64,000 nt of DNA from JAPXSY01 sp033812795 (GCA_033812795.1 JAPXSY010000003.1:1-64000); one strand, 5' to 3'. Counted from the stretch's first letter, positions 24,550-34,584 are shown. A program made the numbers and translations. The notes: generated by a model not told the origin, from the sequence alone.

Positions 24550-26682
24550 ATGATGAAGATGCTTAGGTCTGGTCTTATTCTGGTGGCTGTGCTTGTGGCG
24601 AGGGCGGAGCGTGTCCCCGTTTTTGAAGAGGGGGTGCCGCAGACGATGTGCGGCGGCGCAAGCGTGACAGCCTATGGCGGCACGTGGATCTACGCCGCCG
24701 CGCCCGATCTGCTCGACGACGTTTCGTTTCAGCAGGGCAACGCTACGCCGCGCGAGAAGGTGGCACCCAAACCCGCGCAGGCGCTTAAAGGCAATTACTT
24801 CGGCGTGAACACGACGCGCATGCCGTGTCTGAACAAAAACCTCGAACTTCTTGAAGAGGCGGTGCATCTCATTGACGGGGATGACCAAACATGTTGGCTG
24901 AGCGAGGCGCAGCCTCGAAGCGACATGCAGCCCATTGTCGTGCGCATCGACCTCGTGAAGGAGACGGATGTGGCGAAGATCGTCCTCAGGAAACGTCCGC
25001 TTTCGCCTGAAACGAAACGCCGTGCCACCGACCGGCAGCCCGCGCCGGATGGTTGCGAAGTGGGGCGCGGCCTCCCTGTGGAGATGGCGCTCGCCCTCTC
25101 ATGCGACGCATGGCGTTGGTCGGACGTCTTTACGGGGCCTCTCGGCGCGGCGTCCGAACAGGAAACGTTCGAAGTGGCGTTCACGCCGCGTCGTGCGAAG
25201 CAAATCCGGCTCACAGCCTCGAAACTGCGCCAGGTGGAGTTCTTCCTGTATGCGCTGTCGCTCGCCGAAATCGAGGTGCTCGACACGCAGGGGCGCAACG
25301 TGGCGCTCGTCTCACGCGGTGCCACCATCGCGGTGAACGCCACGCGGCATCAGGAAATGCCGCTCAACATGCAGCAGCGGGCGCTCTGGCCCGTGCAGTG
25401 GGATCTGGGCGCGAAGTGGATCCGCGTAGGCTATCACGACGATCCGATCAACTGGCATCGCGTGGAACGCGTCAAAGGGAAACTGGAAATCGATCCGGTG
25501 GCGGACGCCGCGATCAGCGCCTGCAAGGAGCACGGCCAGAACGTCATCATGTGCCTCAATTTCGGCAACCGGCTCTATTCGGGCCCGGAGAAGCGGTCGT
25601 TCACGCAACTGCCGGAATGGAACTGGTGCATGCCCAATCCTCCCGCGACGCCCGAAGCACTCGCGGCGTGGGACCGCTACGTCATTTTCATGTGCCGCCA
25701 CTTCCGCGACCGCGTACATTCGTTCGAAATCTGGAACGAGTGGAACATCTCCGTGTACTGGGGCGACACCCCGAACACAGAGGCCTACTGCGAAATCGTG
25801 CGCCGCACCATTCCGCTCATCCGTGAACACGCGCCGCAATGCAAAGTGATGCTCGGCGGCACGAGCGGTTACTTCCGGGGCTTGGCGCATCAGACACCCG
25901 AACAGGTTGCCGTGCGCGAGGAAAAAGACTCGCGCTTTGTCGTCTGGAAACGTTTCGCGAAGGACGTGGACGGAATCGGCTACCACCCGTTCTACAATCC
26001 GAACCCCGGTTGGCTTCTGGACTATTCGGCAGACATCCGTGCCTTCCGCGCCTGGCTGGCGCGCCAGGGCTTTTCGGGTACGCTCCACGCGAGCGAATGG
26101 AACATCAACGGCCGCCCCACGCCTATCGATCCGAAGGACGCACGGGACGTCTGGTGCGGCATCTACACGCAGAGCGAGATCGCCAAGGCCAAGGAGGTTC
26201 TGCAACAGATGGTGCGCCATGCCGGCTTCGGCATCCCCAGTTGTTTCTGCGAAACGTACAATGCCTTCTACGCACAAACCGAGCTGAGCCTTCTCAAAGG
26301 ATCGTTGCTGCAGGACCCGGTGGCACCGCTCCAGCCGACGGCCGCCTATTACGCGTTGCGCAATGCCGCCACGCAGATGGACGGCTTTGAGCCCGCGACC
26401 TTCACGCCCGATGTTGCGGGAACCGTGCCCGGTGCCGTGGCGGCGTTCGCGTTCGCAGACGGTGCGCGCCGTGGCGTGGCTGTGTGGTACGAGGACGACC
26501 AGCGGGCGGACACCTATCGACAAAAACCCGTCACGCTCACCCTGCCCTTCGCGGCAGCCGCGCTTCATGCCTACGATCCCGTCAACGGTGTGCGCCAGCG
26601 TCTGAATGCCACCGTGGACAGCGGCAAGACCATTGTGCGTGATCTGCTCATCGGCGATGCGCCGCTGTTCGTCGCGGAATAG
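24550..26682 (+). CDS. Exported discoidin plus GH39-like glycosidase
   Basis: A 710-residue exported protein with signal peptide (LRSGLILVAVLVARA). Residues about 70-240 look like an F5/8 type C (discoidin) sugar-binding domain (LIDGDDQTCWLSEAQ; QIRLTASKLRQVEFF). Residues about 265-610 are a clan GH-A barrel: WIRVGYHDDPINWHRVE, FEIWNEWN with Glu397 as acid/base, and LHASEWNINGRP with Glu516 as nucleophile, the layout of GH39 and relatives (xylosidase, iduronidase). A beta domain closes the protein (GVAVWYEDDQ). GGAAGG precedes two adjacent ATGs; either may start. It lies 21 bases after the unassigned barrel gene, so the two are likely co-transcribed. Confidence 0.75.
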   Translation: MMKMLRSGLILVAVLVARAERVPVFEEGVPQTMCGGASVTAYGGTWIYAAAPDLLDDVSFQQGNATPREKVAPKPAQALKGNYFGVNTTRMPCLNKNLELLEEAVHLIDGDDQTCWLSEAQPRSDMQPIVVRIDLVKETDVAKIVLRKRPLSPETKRRATDRQPAPDGCEVGRGLPVEMALALSCDAWRWSDVFTGPLGAASEQETFEVAFTPRRAKQIRLTASKLRQVEFFLYALSLAEIEVLDTQGRNVALVSRGATIAVNATRHQEMPLNMQQRALWPVQWDLGAKWIRVGYHDDPINWHRVERVKGKLEIDPVADAAISACKEHGQNVIMCLNFGNRLYSGPEKRSFTQLPEWNWCMPNPPATPEALAAWDRYVIFMCRHFRDRVHSFEIWNEWNISVYWGDTPNTEAYCEIVRRTIPLIREHAPQCKVMLGGTSGYFRGLAHQTPEQVAVREEKDSRFVVWKRFAKDVDGIGYHPFYNPNPGWLLDYSADIRAFRAWLARQGFSGTLHASEWNINGRPTPIDPKDARDVWCGIYTQSEIAKAKEVLQQMVRHAGFGIPSCFCETYNAFYAQTELSLLKGSLLQDPVAPLQPTAAYYALRNAATQMDGFEPATFTPDVAGTVPGAVAAFAFADGARRGVAVWYEDDQRADTYRQKPVTLTLPFAAAALHAYDPVNGVRQRLNATVDSGKTIVRDLLIGDAPLFVAE

Positions 26683-26721
26683 TCCATTGTTGTTTGTCGC
26701 CGACAGTGCCCATTCCCGAGA

Positions 26722-26750
26722 TTGACATTTTAGTCCGGCCCTTTCATAAT
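26722..26750 (+). promoter_or_regulatory. Strong sigma-70 promoter
   Basis: Perfect TTGACA (26722-26727), exactly 17 bases, then CATAAT (26745-26750; 5/6). Expected start near 26757, about 50 bases before the first ATG of the frameshifted beta-helix gene. It is the best housekeeping-type promoter in the window and marks a separate transcription unit within the glycosidase run. Confidence 0.7.
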
Positions 26751-26806
26751 CAATAACTATTAAACACGCGAACATTGTGTTTGGGGCAAACATACGGGAT
26801 GACAAT

Positions 26807-28749
26807 ATGATGAACAGGACAGTTTTGTTTGGTTTTGCCGCGAGTCTCGCTGTGTTCACAGCGTATTCAGAGCTGGTGTCTGATGTGCCGCGCTCACGAA
26901 CGCGGTCGCGACGGCGCCGGAGGGCGGCGTGGTCGAGATCGCTGCGGGCACCTATCTGCTTGACGAGGCCATGATCCTCGCCAACAAGAAGGTCACGCTC
27001 AGGGGCGCGACGGGCAACCCTGCGGATGTAATCATCGACGGGCAGGATAAGACGCGCTGTCTCTACCACAATAGTGTCGGCACGGACATGGGAATCGTTG
27101 TTTCGGGTATCACGTTCCGTAACGCGCGCTACACTAATTTGAGCTACTACGGCGGTATGGAGAGTTATGGGGGCGCCATCCGCATTTCCGCAAGTTTCTC
27201 GTGGCCAAGTGATTCCGGGATTGTGATCTCGAACTGCGTTTTTGAAAGTTGCCACAGCGATTATGGCGGGGGCGGTGCCATCTGTCTGCCTGGCGGTGCG
27301 ACCATCGCCGACTGCGTGTTCACCAACTGCACGGCGATGATGAAGGGTGAGGACTCGGGATTCGCGGCCGGCGGTAACCGCGGGGGCGGCGCCATCTTCA
27401 GCGGTGTGACCGGCGCGGACACCGAAATCGTGCGCTGTGCGTTCACGGCGTGTTGCGCCTCGAATGGCGTCGGCGTGATCGTCGGCGGTGGTTACGGTGG
27501 GGACTACCGCATCAATGGCTACAGCTTCAAGATCCGCGACTGCGCTTTTACGAATAACTTCTCGTACGGATATGCGGGATGTCTGGGTCTCAAGGCGCGT
27601 GAGGTGGAAAGGTGCGTCTTCAAGGGCAACAAGACCTTTCATTCGTTGAGTGCCGGTGGCAAAAGCGTCTATGGGGACGGCGGCGTGTGGGTGCCGGAGA
27701 TGGATCTCGTGACTGCGGAACATACGACCTTTTTCAGAGAATGCACCTTCGAGGAGAACGAAGCCGACCGCTCGGGAGCGTGCCTCTTTAACAGTTACGC
27801 GAGCCCGGTGGTCGTGACGGGGTGTGTTTTTCAGGCGAATGCCGGACGGCACGAAGGACTGGTGATGAATTTATCCTGTGCCGCTGATCTTTTGGACTGT
27901 GTGTTTGAGAGGAATTATCACGGGGATGAAGCGGTGCTTGCAGAGGGAGGGCTTCAGTATTACGGTCATGGCGTTCTCAAATTGTCGAAGGCCACGGCCC
28001 CGAAACGCGTCCACCGTTGCCGGTTCATCGCCAACCGGAGCTTCGGCTCGGCCGGCTGCATCTCCAGCACCAGTCACGGCGTGGAAGTGGTGAACTGTGA
28101 ATTCCGTGCCAACACCTCGAACAAGTGCGGTTTCCCGGGACCGCTCGTGCATATCGATACGGCCGTCACCAATGCGGTTGTACGGGGCTGCCTTTTCGCG
28201 TGCAACACGAATCTCCACATTCAGGTGCATGCGGTGTATATCGGTCCCCCCAACAACAACAACTACAATTACGCTGGCGGCACAAACGCCGTGCTGGAGA
28301 ACTGCACGTTCGCCGGCAACCGCGGCAACAACGTGAACTGGAACAGCCTGAATGCCGGCACGGTGTTTATCGGAAACTCAGGACTGGCGACCATCCGTAA
28401 CTGCGTTTTCTACGACAATACGTCGATCGGCGGCGCTGTGGGGATCCGTAATTTCGCGGCGGGCTATCTGTTTCCGGTCAAGGATTACGCGACGTATTGC
28501 TGGGAGGACGGAACACAACTCCCGGTTTCGGACGAGAAACATAACGTGCGGGGAACAGATCCGAAATTCAACGACTACCATGATGGGGATTACCATCTCG
28601 TCGGCGGAGCCTGTGTGAATACGGGATTGAACGCGGACTGGATGGTCGGAGCGTTCGACCTCGATGGCCGTCGCCGGATTATTCAGGACACGGTCGACCG
28701 CGGTTGCTACGAGTGCGAAGCCGGGGGTATGGCCGTTATCATCCGATAG
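26807..28749 (+). pseudogene. Beta-helix exported protein, frameshifted
   Basis: The ATG pair at 26807/26810 opens a signal peptide (VLFGFAASLAVFTAYS) that reads on as SELVSDVP and then becomes arginine-rich nonsense. One frame over, the sequence reads LTNAVATAPEGGVVEIAAGTYLL and continues without stops to 28749 as a right-handed parallel beta-helix: repeated turns such as DCVFTNC, RCAFTACCA, NCTFAGN, NCVFYDN over about 550 residues. Restoring one G after 26887 (DVP to DVAALTNAV) would join both halves. So the gene has lost one base between about 26885 and 26895, or this is a sequencing error or a programmed shift. The in-frame ATG at 26929 has no signal peptide. Intact relatives are exported polymorphic-membrane-protein-like or pectate-lyase-like proteins. 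Confidence 0.75.
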
Positions 28750-28848
28750 GGGAACCGTTGGGTATGGCCGTTCATGAAACGTTCGAAACAACTCGAACGC
28801 CTTGGGCTGGGGATGCTGCGAACTGGGGACATGACAACGGGTAGGGGC

Positions 28849-31800
28849 ATGACAGCGGGCAAGGTCTTGCACTGTTCGGTATTTGCCGTGTTTGCGGCAT
28901 GTGCCGCGCCGAGGGGAATGATTCGGCACTATACGTTCGACGAGGGTAGGGACGACGAGGTCGTCAACCATGTGGATATCCGTCCGGGGTACCGGTCACG
29001 AACCGGTGGTTTTCTCGGTTCGCTCGAAATCGTTCACAACACTGCGTACGGCATGGAGTCCAGCGAGTCGTACACGGCGCAGACCAATATCGAGACACGG
29101 TGGGTCGAGGGACGCGTGCCCGGCACATCCGCGCTTCGGATCGGTACGCATCCGGTGGGACTCTACCGGAGCGGCGTCACGGGTGCCGAATTCGCGGAGG
29201 GCTTCACGATAGCGGGCTGGATCAAGTTTGAAGATTCAGGAACGGGCCATTCGCATGCCTATCCGCTGCAACTGGGCGACATCTGGAATGGGCACGAGGG
29301 GTTCAGGCTGGACTGGATCAAGTGCGGTTGGGCAAAAGAGGGTATGCTCAAGTTCGTCGTGGGACGTCCCCGAGATGGTGAACCGAAGAAAGGCAGCATC
29401 GCTGAAATCACCTTCGATACATGCGACACGGACGTCTGGCATCGATTTGCCGCCACACTCGACGGGACGACCTTTCGCTTTTATCTCGATGGGGTCATGA
29501 AAGAGAAACCGTTCGCCGGGACGATCCGCCACACGCCGTTCCGGGCAGACTGGTCCGGCCAAGCGCCTTTCACCGGCGGCACACGCGTGAATTGCCTGCA
29601 CGTTGGTCACAGGCGCTGGTTCGATCAGAACTTGACCACGCCATTCACCTTCGGCGAACTCGCGATTTTCGGCCGTGCGCTTTCTGCTGAGGAGATCGAA
29701 TCGTTCCTCATGAAAACACCCGCTGCTGGGACGACGGACGAGCAGCGCATCGCGAGCGTAACGGAACGCACGGCACGTTCGGCAGCGGATGCGATTGTGA
29801 TGAAGATTCCTGAAGATTCCAATGGTTATTTCCGGCAGGATGCGAAGATCCCTGTCACGGTCCGGAACGCGCCCCCCGGCAAACTGAAGGTTTTCGTGGA
29901 GACGGTGTTTGGAAAGCCCGTTTTGGAAAAGGAGGTTCCCGTCGGCGGCGATGGAACGATCGACTGGAACTTCGCATTGGACATTTGCGATGCCTACTAC
30001 GTGCATCTCACGCTCGAGGACGAAAGCGGCAAAACCGTGAAGGGGTTGATGCGTCCATATCCGGTTGGGATCGTGCCGTCGGCGCCGGATCACTTGAATT
30101 CGCCCTTCGGCTACTGGGCGATGGAGGACCGTTTCAGCTACGATTCGAATCTCCGGCGTGTCGATGTGCCGTACTGGGGCGGCGCGATCCAAACGAACGC
30201 CTTCCTGCGCAAGCACAACCTTTTTTTAAACGTGCAGAAAATCCCCGCCGAAGCGCTCCGCGAGTTTTCGTTCATTCCCTACGGCCGCGCCGGCAAGCCC
30301 GCCGGGAAGGATGGAAAGTTCACGCCGGAGCAAAATGCGAAAATCCGCGAGTGGTTTGGCGCGACGGTGGACCTCCTCGCGGAAAACGGCGTTCGCGAAT
30401 TCGAGGTGACGAGCGAGGTGGATGGCCGCACGACGCCCGAACAGTACGTGCAGGAACTTGCGATCCTGCACGAAATCGGACGCAAACGCATTCCTGGCAT
30501 TAAGCTCTATCCGCCTGGGGCGACACCGTGCGCACTGCCTTTTATCAACAAGATACTGGAACTCGGTGCGGCGGATTGCGTGGACGGCGTGTCGCACCAC
30601 AATTACCTTTCGAATCCGGTCCATAGTTTCTACTGGGACAATCCCGGTGCGCGTCTTGCGAAAATCGCTGCGGCGCATTCGAAACCCGGGCACAGAATCG
30701 AGATGTTCAACACCGAAAGCGGCATCTTCTCGCTACCGCGCGTTCACCACCGCCCGATGACGCGCGAGTTCGCCCGCACCGCGCTCTATCCGATTTCACG
30801 CGTGGGCGGTTACGAGACCTACTCCACGTCCATGCCGATCCTTCCTGAAACGGAGGCGGCCGCGCTGCAGATCCACGCCATTCTCGTGAATCTTGCGAGC
30901 GGCTACAAGATGTACGTTAAATGCCAGACTCCTACCCAGAGCGCCATCCCGTGTCAGCAGGGCGTGGCGCTCACCGCGCTTTCCGGACAGATCCTGAACG
31001 ACATGGTCGGGATCAAGGCGCTGCCGATGTCCAGCACCAAGACCATGGCCGTTCTTGTCGACCGCGTCCATCCAAAGACAGGCGCGAAGTCTAACGTGCT
31101 CACGGTCTTCGGCATGGAGGAGCGTACTTTTAACTTCAAGACGACGCCGGGTGCAGAATACCGGACGATGGACATGTTCGGTAACCGCGGAACGATGAAG
31201 GCGGACACAAACGGTGTGCTGTCCATCGCCGCGCAGATGAATCCGGTCTATGTCTTCGATGTTCCCGCCGACATCGCGGAACTAGCGCTACTGAAGCTGA
31301 ACCTTCCCGCAGTCTTGCCCGAAAACGGCGTTCTCGAAGGAACCGTCGAGATTGAGAATCGGTTCGGGGTGCCACTGGCAGGTGACCTTCGGGTGGAGAA
31401 GCTGCGCGGAGCGGAGATGGAACTCTCCGAAACCCATCTTTTTGTGAAACCCGGCGAACGCATGTCCGTTCCGATCACAGTAAGAGCCGTCGCACTCAAA
31501 CGCCGTAACTATCCGGTGCGCGTCACGTTCGGTTCGCTTGCCGCTGAAACCGTCTTCGCCTCGAACGGTGTGATCAACGAAGTGCCGCGCAAGGAGAAGC
31601 CGCTGGCACTCGATCTCGACGCGATGAAATGGTCGGACGTCCTTCCGCTTGTCTGCGACAGCGAAGACGACGTTGTACACGGCAAACCGAATTTCGCGGA
31701 GTTGTGGCTGCCGCAGTGGCGTAACCGTGAAGATCTTAGCTTCGCGATCCGTACGTGTTATGTGAAGGACGATGCGCTCTACTTTCGGATTGACGTGACG

Positions 31801-32241
31801 GATGACAACGTCCTGCCCGCACCGAAGGAGGAGAACGGCCTCGCGTTTCAGTACGACTGTCTCGAGTTCTTCATCGACACGCGTTCGGGTAAGTCCCTCG
31901 GGGCGGCGGTGGATGACGGTGCGGACCAGATTATCGCGCCGGCGCTCGCCGGTCCGGACCGTGCTAAGAGCGATCTCTGGTATGTACGTCGTGAGAAAAG
32001 ACACGTGACGGTCGAAATCTTCGGGAAACAGAGTGTGAACGGATATGTGCTGGAGGGGAAAGTCGTGCCGAACAAGAAGAGCGCGTTCAGGCTTCGTCCC
32101 GGATCGCGTTTTCTGATGGACTTCCTCGTGGACGACTGCGACCACCCGGACCAGAAGCGGAAGGCCGCGATGGCCGCGCACGGAACTTTCGACAACAACT
32201 CGAATGTCTCCGGATGGGGACGCTACGAACTGGGGATGTGA
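28849..32241 (+). CDS. Exported LamG / GH-A barrel / CBM9-like protein
   Basis: About 1130 residues. The frame is open from an ATG at 28774, but the signal peptide (VLHCSVFAVFAACA) begins at 28849, so I prefer that start. Domains: LamG/concanavalin-like lectin (about 25-285; IRHYTFDEGR, FRFYLDGVMKEKPFAGTIR); a linker beta domain; a clan GH-A-like barrel (about 400-740) with REFEVTSEVDG, where Glu523 stands at the acid/base position, and IEMFNTESGIF with Glu623 as likely nucleophile; a beta domain; and a C-terminal CBM9/DOMON-like module (about 940-1130; YVKDDALYFRIDVTDDN). The layout suggests a cell-surface or secreted glycosidase with two binding modules. Confidence 0.7.
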   Translation: MTAGKVLHCSVFAVFAACAAPRGMIRHYTFDEGRDDEVVNHVDIRPGYRSRTGGFLGSLEIVHNTAYGMESSESYTAQTNIETRWVEGRVPGTSALRIGTHPVGLYRSGVTGAEFAEGFTIAGWIKFEDSGTGHSHAYPLQLGDIWNGHEGFRLDWIKCGWAKEGMLKFVVGRPRDGEPKKGSIAEITFDTCDTDVWHRFAATLDGTTFRFYLDGVMKEKPFAGTIRHTPFRADWSGQAPFTGGTRVNCLHVGHRRWFDQNLTTPFTFGELAIFGRALSAEEIESFLMKTPAAGTTDEQRIASVTERTARSAADAIVMKIPEDSNGYFRQDAKIPVTVRNAPPGKLKVFVETVFGKPVLEKEVPVGGDGTIDWNFALDICDAYYVHLTLEDESGKTVKGLMRPYPVGIVPSAPDHLNSPFGYWAMEDRFSYDSNLRRVDVPYWGGAIQTNAFLRKHNLFLNVQKIPAEALREFSFIPYGRAGKPAGKDGKFTPEQNAKIREWFGATVDLLAENGVREFEVTSEVDGRTTPEQYVQELAILHEIGRKRIPGIKLYPPGATPCALPFINKILELGAADCVDGVSHHNYLSNPVHSFYWDNPGARLAKIAAAHSKPGHRIEMFNTESGIFSLPRVHHRPMTREFARTALYPISRVGGYETYSTSMPILPETEAAALQIHAILVNLASGYKMYVKCQTPTQSAIPCQQGVALTALSGQILNDMVGIKALPMSSTKTMAVLVDRVHPKTGAKSNVLTVFGMEERTFNFKTTPGAEYRTMDMFGNRGTMKADTNGVLSIAAQMNPVYVFDVPADIAELALLKLNLPAVLPENGVLEGTVEIENRFGVPLAGDLRVEKLRGAEMELSETHLFVKPGERMSVPITVRAVALKRRNYPVRVTFGSLAAETVFASNGVINEVPRKEKPLALDLDAMKWSDVLPLVCDSEDDVVHGKPNFAELWLPQWRNREDLSFAIRTCYVKDDALYFRIDVTDDNVLPAPKEENGLAFQYDCLEFFIDTRSGKSLGAAVDDGADQIIAPALAGPDRAKSDLWYVRREKRHVTVEIFGKQSVNGYVLEGKVVPNKKSAFRLRPGSRFLMDFLVDDCDHPDQKRKAAMAAHGTFDNNSNVSGWGRYELGM

Positions 32242-32242
32242 C

Positions 32243-33739
32243 ATGATTGCCCCAACGCTCCTGTTAGCGGCTGTTTTGGCCGATCTCGATTTCTCCCCGA
32301 CGCGTCCAGGCGCGGTCTACGACCGGGCGCATCCAAACGAGGCGCCGGTGTGCGTGCGCACCGTCAACTGCTATGGACGTCGTCTCGGCAACGCGCTCGC
32401 ACTGAATCCCCGTCTCGAATATCCGCGTTACGCGCTGGGACGTGACGGAAAACTTTCCGCCGTCCGCTTCGGAAACGCGCTCGCCTCCATACCCGGTTCC
32501 GTGCCCGATTGCCTGACCGGCCCGAAGACGGCGGCCGTGCCCTTGGCTGGCAAACCCTCCACGCAGATTCTGTGGTTCTATGTCTACGACCAGCCGGTGA
32601 TGAACGGTGGATGCCGGTTGATCGAGAGTCAGTTCGGCTACAAGTTCGGGTTTCGTATCGATTACGGCCGTTACGCGGGCTGGGCCGAGAAGGGGGTTGT
32701 GGGCATCACCTATGGTGACGGAAAGACCTCCAAGAGCATCGGAACGCTCAACAAGAAGGAGGTTCTGCCTGGCTGTTGGCACCAGCTCGCGGTGGTGAAT
32801 GATGGTGGCGAGATGGAGTTTTTTCTGGATGGCGACAGTATGGGTAGTGCGGCGGGCGGTTTCTTGTCGGACGGCAAGCATCCGCTCGTCGTGCGGTTCG
32901 CGGTGACGTCCGACCGTTTCTGCTGGAAAACCGACAGTTACCGACTCTACGGACAGGCGTTATCTGGGGCGGAAATTGCGGCGGACTGGAAAACGGGACA
33001 GCCTGTTCCCGCGGCGTCCGGCGACGAAGCCTCCGCCTGCGCTGCGATGCCACGGCTTGAACCACATCGTTATGGCTACTACGAAACGGTCGAGGAAATC
33101 TCCGTGGTCGTGAACGGACAAACAGTAGACACCTTCACTTTCGATAAACCCGGCCTTACGGAAATCGAACACGGTGGCGTGAAGTTCCCGCTCGGTATCG
33201 TCCGGAAACGGCCCGATGCCGCCCAGGCGTCGTCCATAGGTGCGGTGGATCTCATGAATCAGCAACCGGAACTCACGGTGCTCGGTGTGCGGCGCACGCT
33301 TGTAAAGGTGCCCTGGTGGCTAGTCGAGTCCGTCAAGACCGAATACGACTGGACTGCGCTCGACATAACGGTGGACGCCTGTGAACGCGCAGGCGTGAAG
33401 CCCATCCTCACGTTGTGGGGTGAACCAGCGTGGTATACGAAGGACCCTGTGGCGAACATGCCCCGCCGCGATAAGATGGTCAAGTTGTTTGCCGCACGCT
33501 ATGATGGAGCGAAGGTGGTGGAGTTCGAGGATGTGAAGATGATCGGGTTCGACTCTCTGGAAAAATGCTCGGGCATCAACACCTACCTCTCTCCGCCCGT
33601 ACCGTGCTGGCAAGGGGTCTGTTCTGATGCCTTTGCCGGCTATCCGCATGAAGGCGCCCTCACCCTCGCCGATTTTCTGTTGGCGGACGGATTTCACAAG
33701 AAGAAATGTCCGAAACCGACCGGGCAGCATGCCCGCTGA
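32243..33739 (+). CDS. LamG protein with truncated glycosidase barrel
   Basis: A 498-residue protein one base after the preceding stop. A short signal-like N-terminus (MIAPTLLLAAVLADLDF) leads into a LamG-type lectin domain (to about residue 255; WHQLAVVNDGGEMEFFLDGD). The start of a GH39-like barrel follows (VPWWLVESVKTEYDWTALDI, GVKPILTLWGEPAWYTKDP). The sequence then runs FAARYDGAKVVEFEDVKMIG into about 75 residues unrelated to the family, so the acid/base and nucleophile strands are missing. This looks like an in-frame deletion or 3' truncation. It may still bind glycan. A perfect hairpin CGGGCA-GCA-TGCCCG overlaps the last codons. Confidence 0.6.
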   Translation: MIAPTLLLAAVLADLDFSPTRPGAVYDRAHPNEAPVCVRTVNCYGRRLGNALALNPRLEYPRYALGRDGKLSAVRFGNALASIPGSVPDCLTGPKTAAVPLAGKPSTQILWFYVYDQPVMNGGCRLIESQFGYKFGFRIDYGRYAGWAEKGVVGITYGDGKTSKSIGTLNKKEVLPGCWHQLAVVNDGGEMEFFLDGDSMGSAAGGFLSDGKHPLVVRFAVTSDRFCWKTDSYRLYGQALSGAEIAADWKTGQPVPAASGDEASACAAMPRLEPHRYGYYETVEEISVVVNGQTVDTFTFDKPGLTEIEHGGVKFPLGIVRKRPDAAQASSIGAVDLMNQQPELTVLGVRRTLVKVPWWLVESVKTEYDWTALDITVDACERAGVKPILTLWGEPAWYTKDPVANMPRRDKMVKLFAARYDGAKVVEFEDVKMIGFDSLEKCSGINTYLSPPVPCWQGVCSDAFAGYPHEGALTLADFLLADGFHKKKCPKPTGQHAR

Positions 33740-33833
33740 CGGCATTCGCCGTGAACGGCGGTTGGACAGGGAAACCGAACGTGTTCCGCGATTCGCTTTG
33801 ACGCAGTGTATTTTCTGTCTCCTGACCTTTTGT

Positions 33834-33847
33834 CAATAACGTTATTG
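33834..33847. promoter_or_regulatory. 14-bp perfect palindrome
   Basis: CAATAACGTTATTG lies about 90 bases upstream of the metallo-beta-lactamase-fold gene. It is the right size for a dimeric repressor site, but single palindromes of this length can occur by chance in 64 kb. Confidence 0.3.
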
Positions 33848-33937
33848 GCCTCGTCTCCCGGTAAGGCACTCACTTTCCCTTCTGTCGGCATTGGTTTTGG
33901 CTTTGCTCCGGTCCGGTTCTCGGCTATGCTGAAAGCC

Positions 33938-34555
33938 ATGAATTACGAGGTGATACCGGTCGGACCGTATGCGGCGAATTGCAGTGTGCTGTGGGATGAG
34001 CCGGGAGAGGCATGGGTGGTGGATCCCGGTGAGGATGGGGATCGGATTCTTGCGTTTCTGGAAAAACGCGGTCTCCGTGCGGGTATGGTGGTGCTGACCC
34101 ATGCCCATTTCGACCACATTTCCGCGACGAATCGCGTGTTGGCGGTTTATCCGGTGAAGGTTTATCTGCACCAGAACGATGTGGCCATGGCGTTTTCACC
34201 GTTGAATGCGATGCCGCCTTATCGGGCGACCTCGCGTCCCGCCACGCTGGATTCATCCAAAGAAGACGGCGAGACTCTGACCTGCGGCGGACTGACCGCA
34301 CGGCTTATCCATACGCCCGGGCACACGCCCGGCGGATGGTGTCTGTATTTCGAGCAAGAAGGTCTGCTGGTGGCAGGGGACACGTTGTTCGCCGGATCGG
34401 TCGGACGAACTGATTTTCCGGGAGGCAGTATGCTGGCGCTACAACGTTCGCTGGATCGGCTGAAGAGACTGCCGGACGCGACGCGGGTGATCTGCGGTCA
34501 TGGCCCGATGACCACGATCGGCGCGGAAAAACGGGGCAACCCTTATTTGAGGTAG
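33938..34555 (+). CDS. Metallo-beta-lactamase-fold hydrolase (glyoxalase II-like)
   Basis: A 205-residue cytoplasmic hydrolase. Zinc-binding motifs are complete: THAHFDH (about residues 57-63), HTPGHTPGG (about 130-138), AGDTLFAGSVGRTDFPGG (about 148-165) and CGHGPMTT near the end. This is the YcbL/GloB-like subgroup that hydrolyses thioesters such as S-lactoylglutathione. The frame is open further upstream but homology begins at MNYEVIPVGPYAANC, so the start is set at 33938 (33926 is an alternative). It is followed by birA 29 bases later. Confidence 0.85.
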   Translation: MNYEVIPVGPYAANCSVLWDEPGEAWVVDPGEDGDRILAFLEKRGLRAGMVVLTHAHFDHISATNRVLAVYPVKVYLHQNDVAMAFSPLNAMPPYRATSRPATLDSSKEDGETLTCGGLTARLIHTPGHTPGGWCLYFEQEGLLVAGDTLFAGSVGRTDFPGGSMLALQRSLDRLKRLPDATRVICGHGPMTTIGAEKRGNPYLR

Positions 34556-34584
34556 TGCGTCGGGAACGGGAGGCGGGGAGAACG

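Noticed and set aside
25312..27852. 846-codon open frame on the minus strand
   Set aside because: Antisense to the GH39-like gene and the beta-helix gene; no recognisable domain.
33720..33734. CGGGCA-GCA-TGCCCG hairpin as a terminator
   Set aside because: It lies inside the last codons and has no T tract after it.
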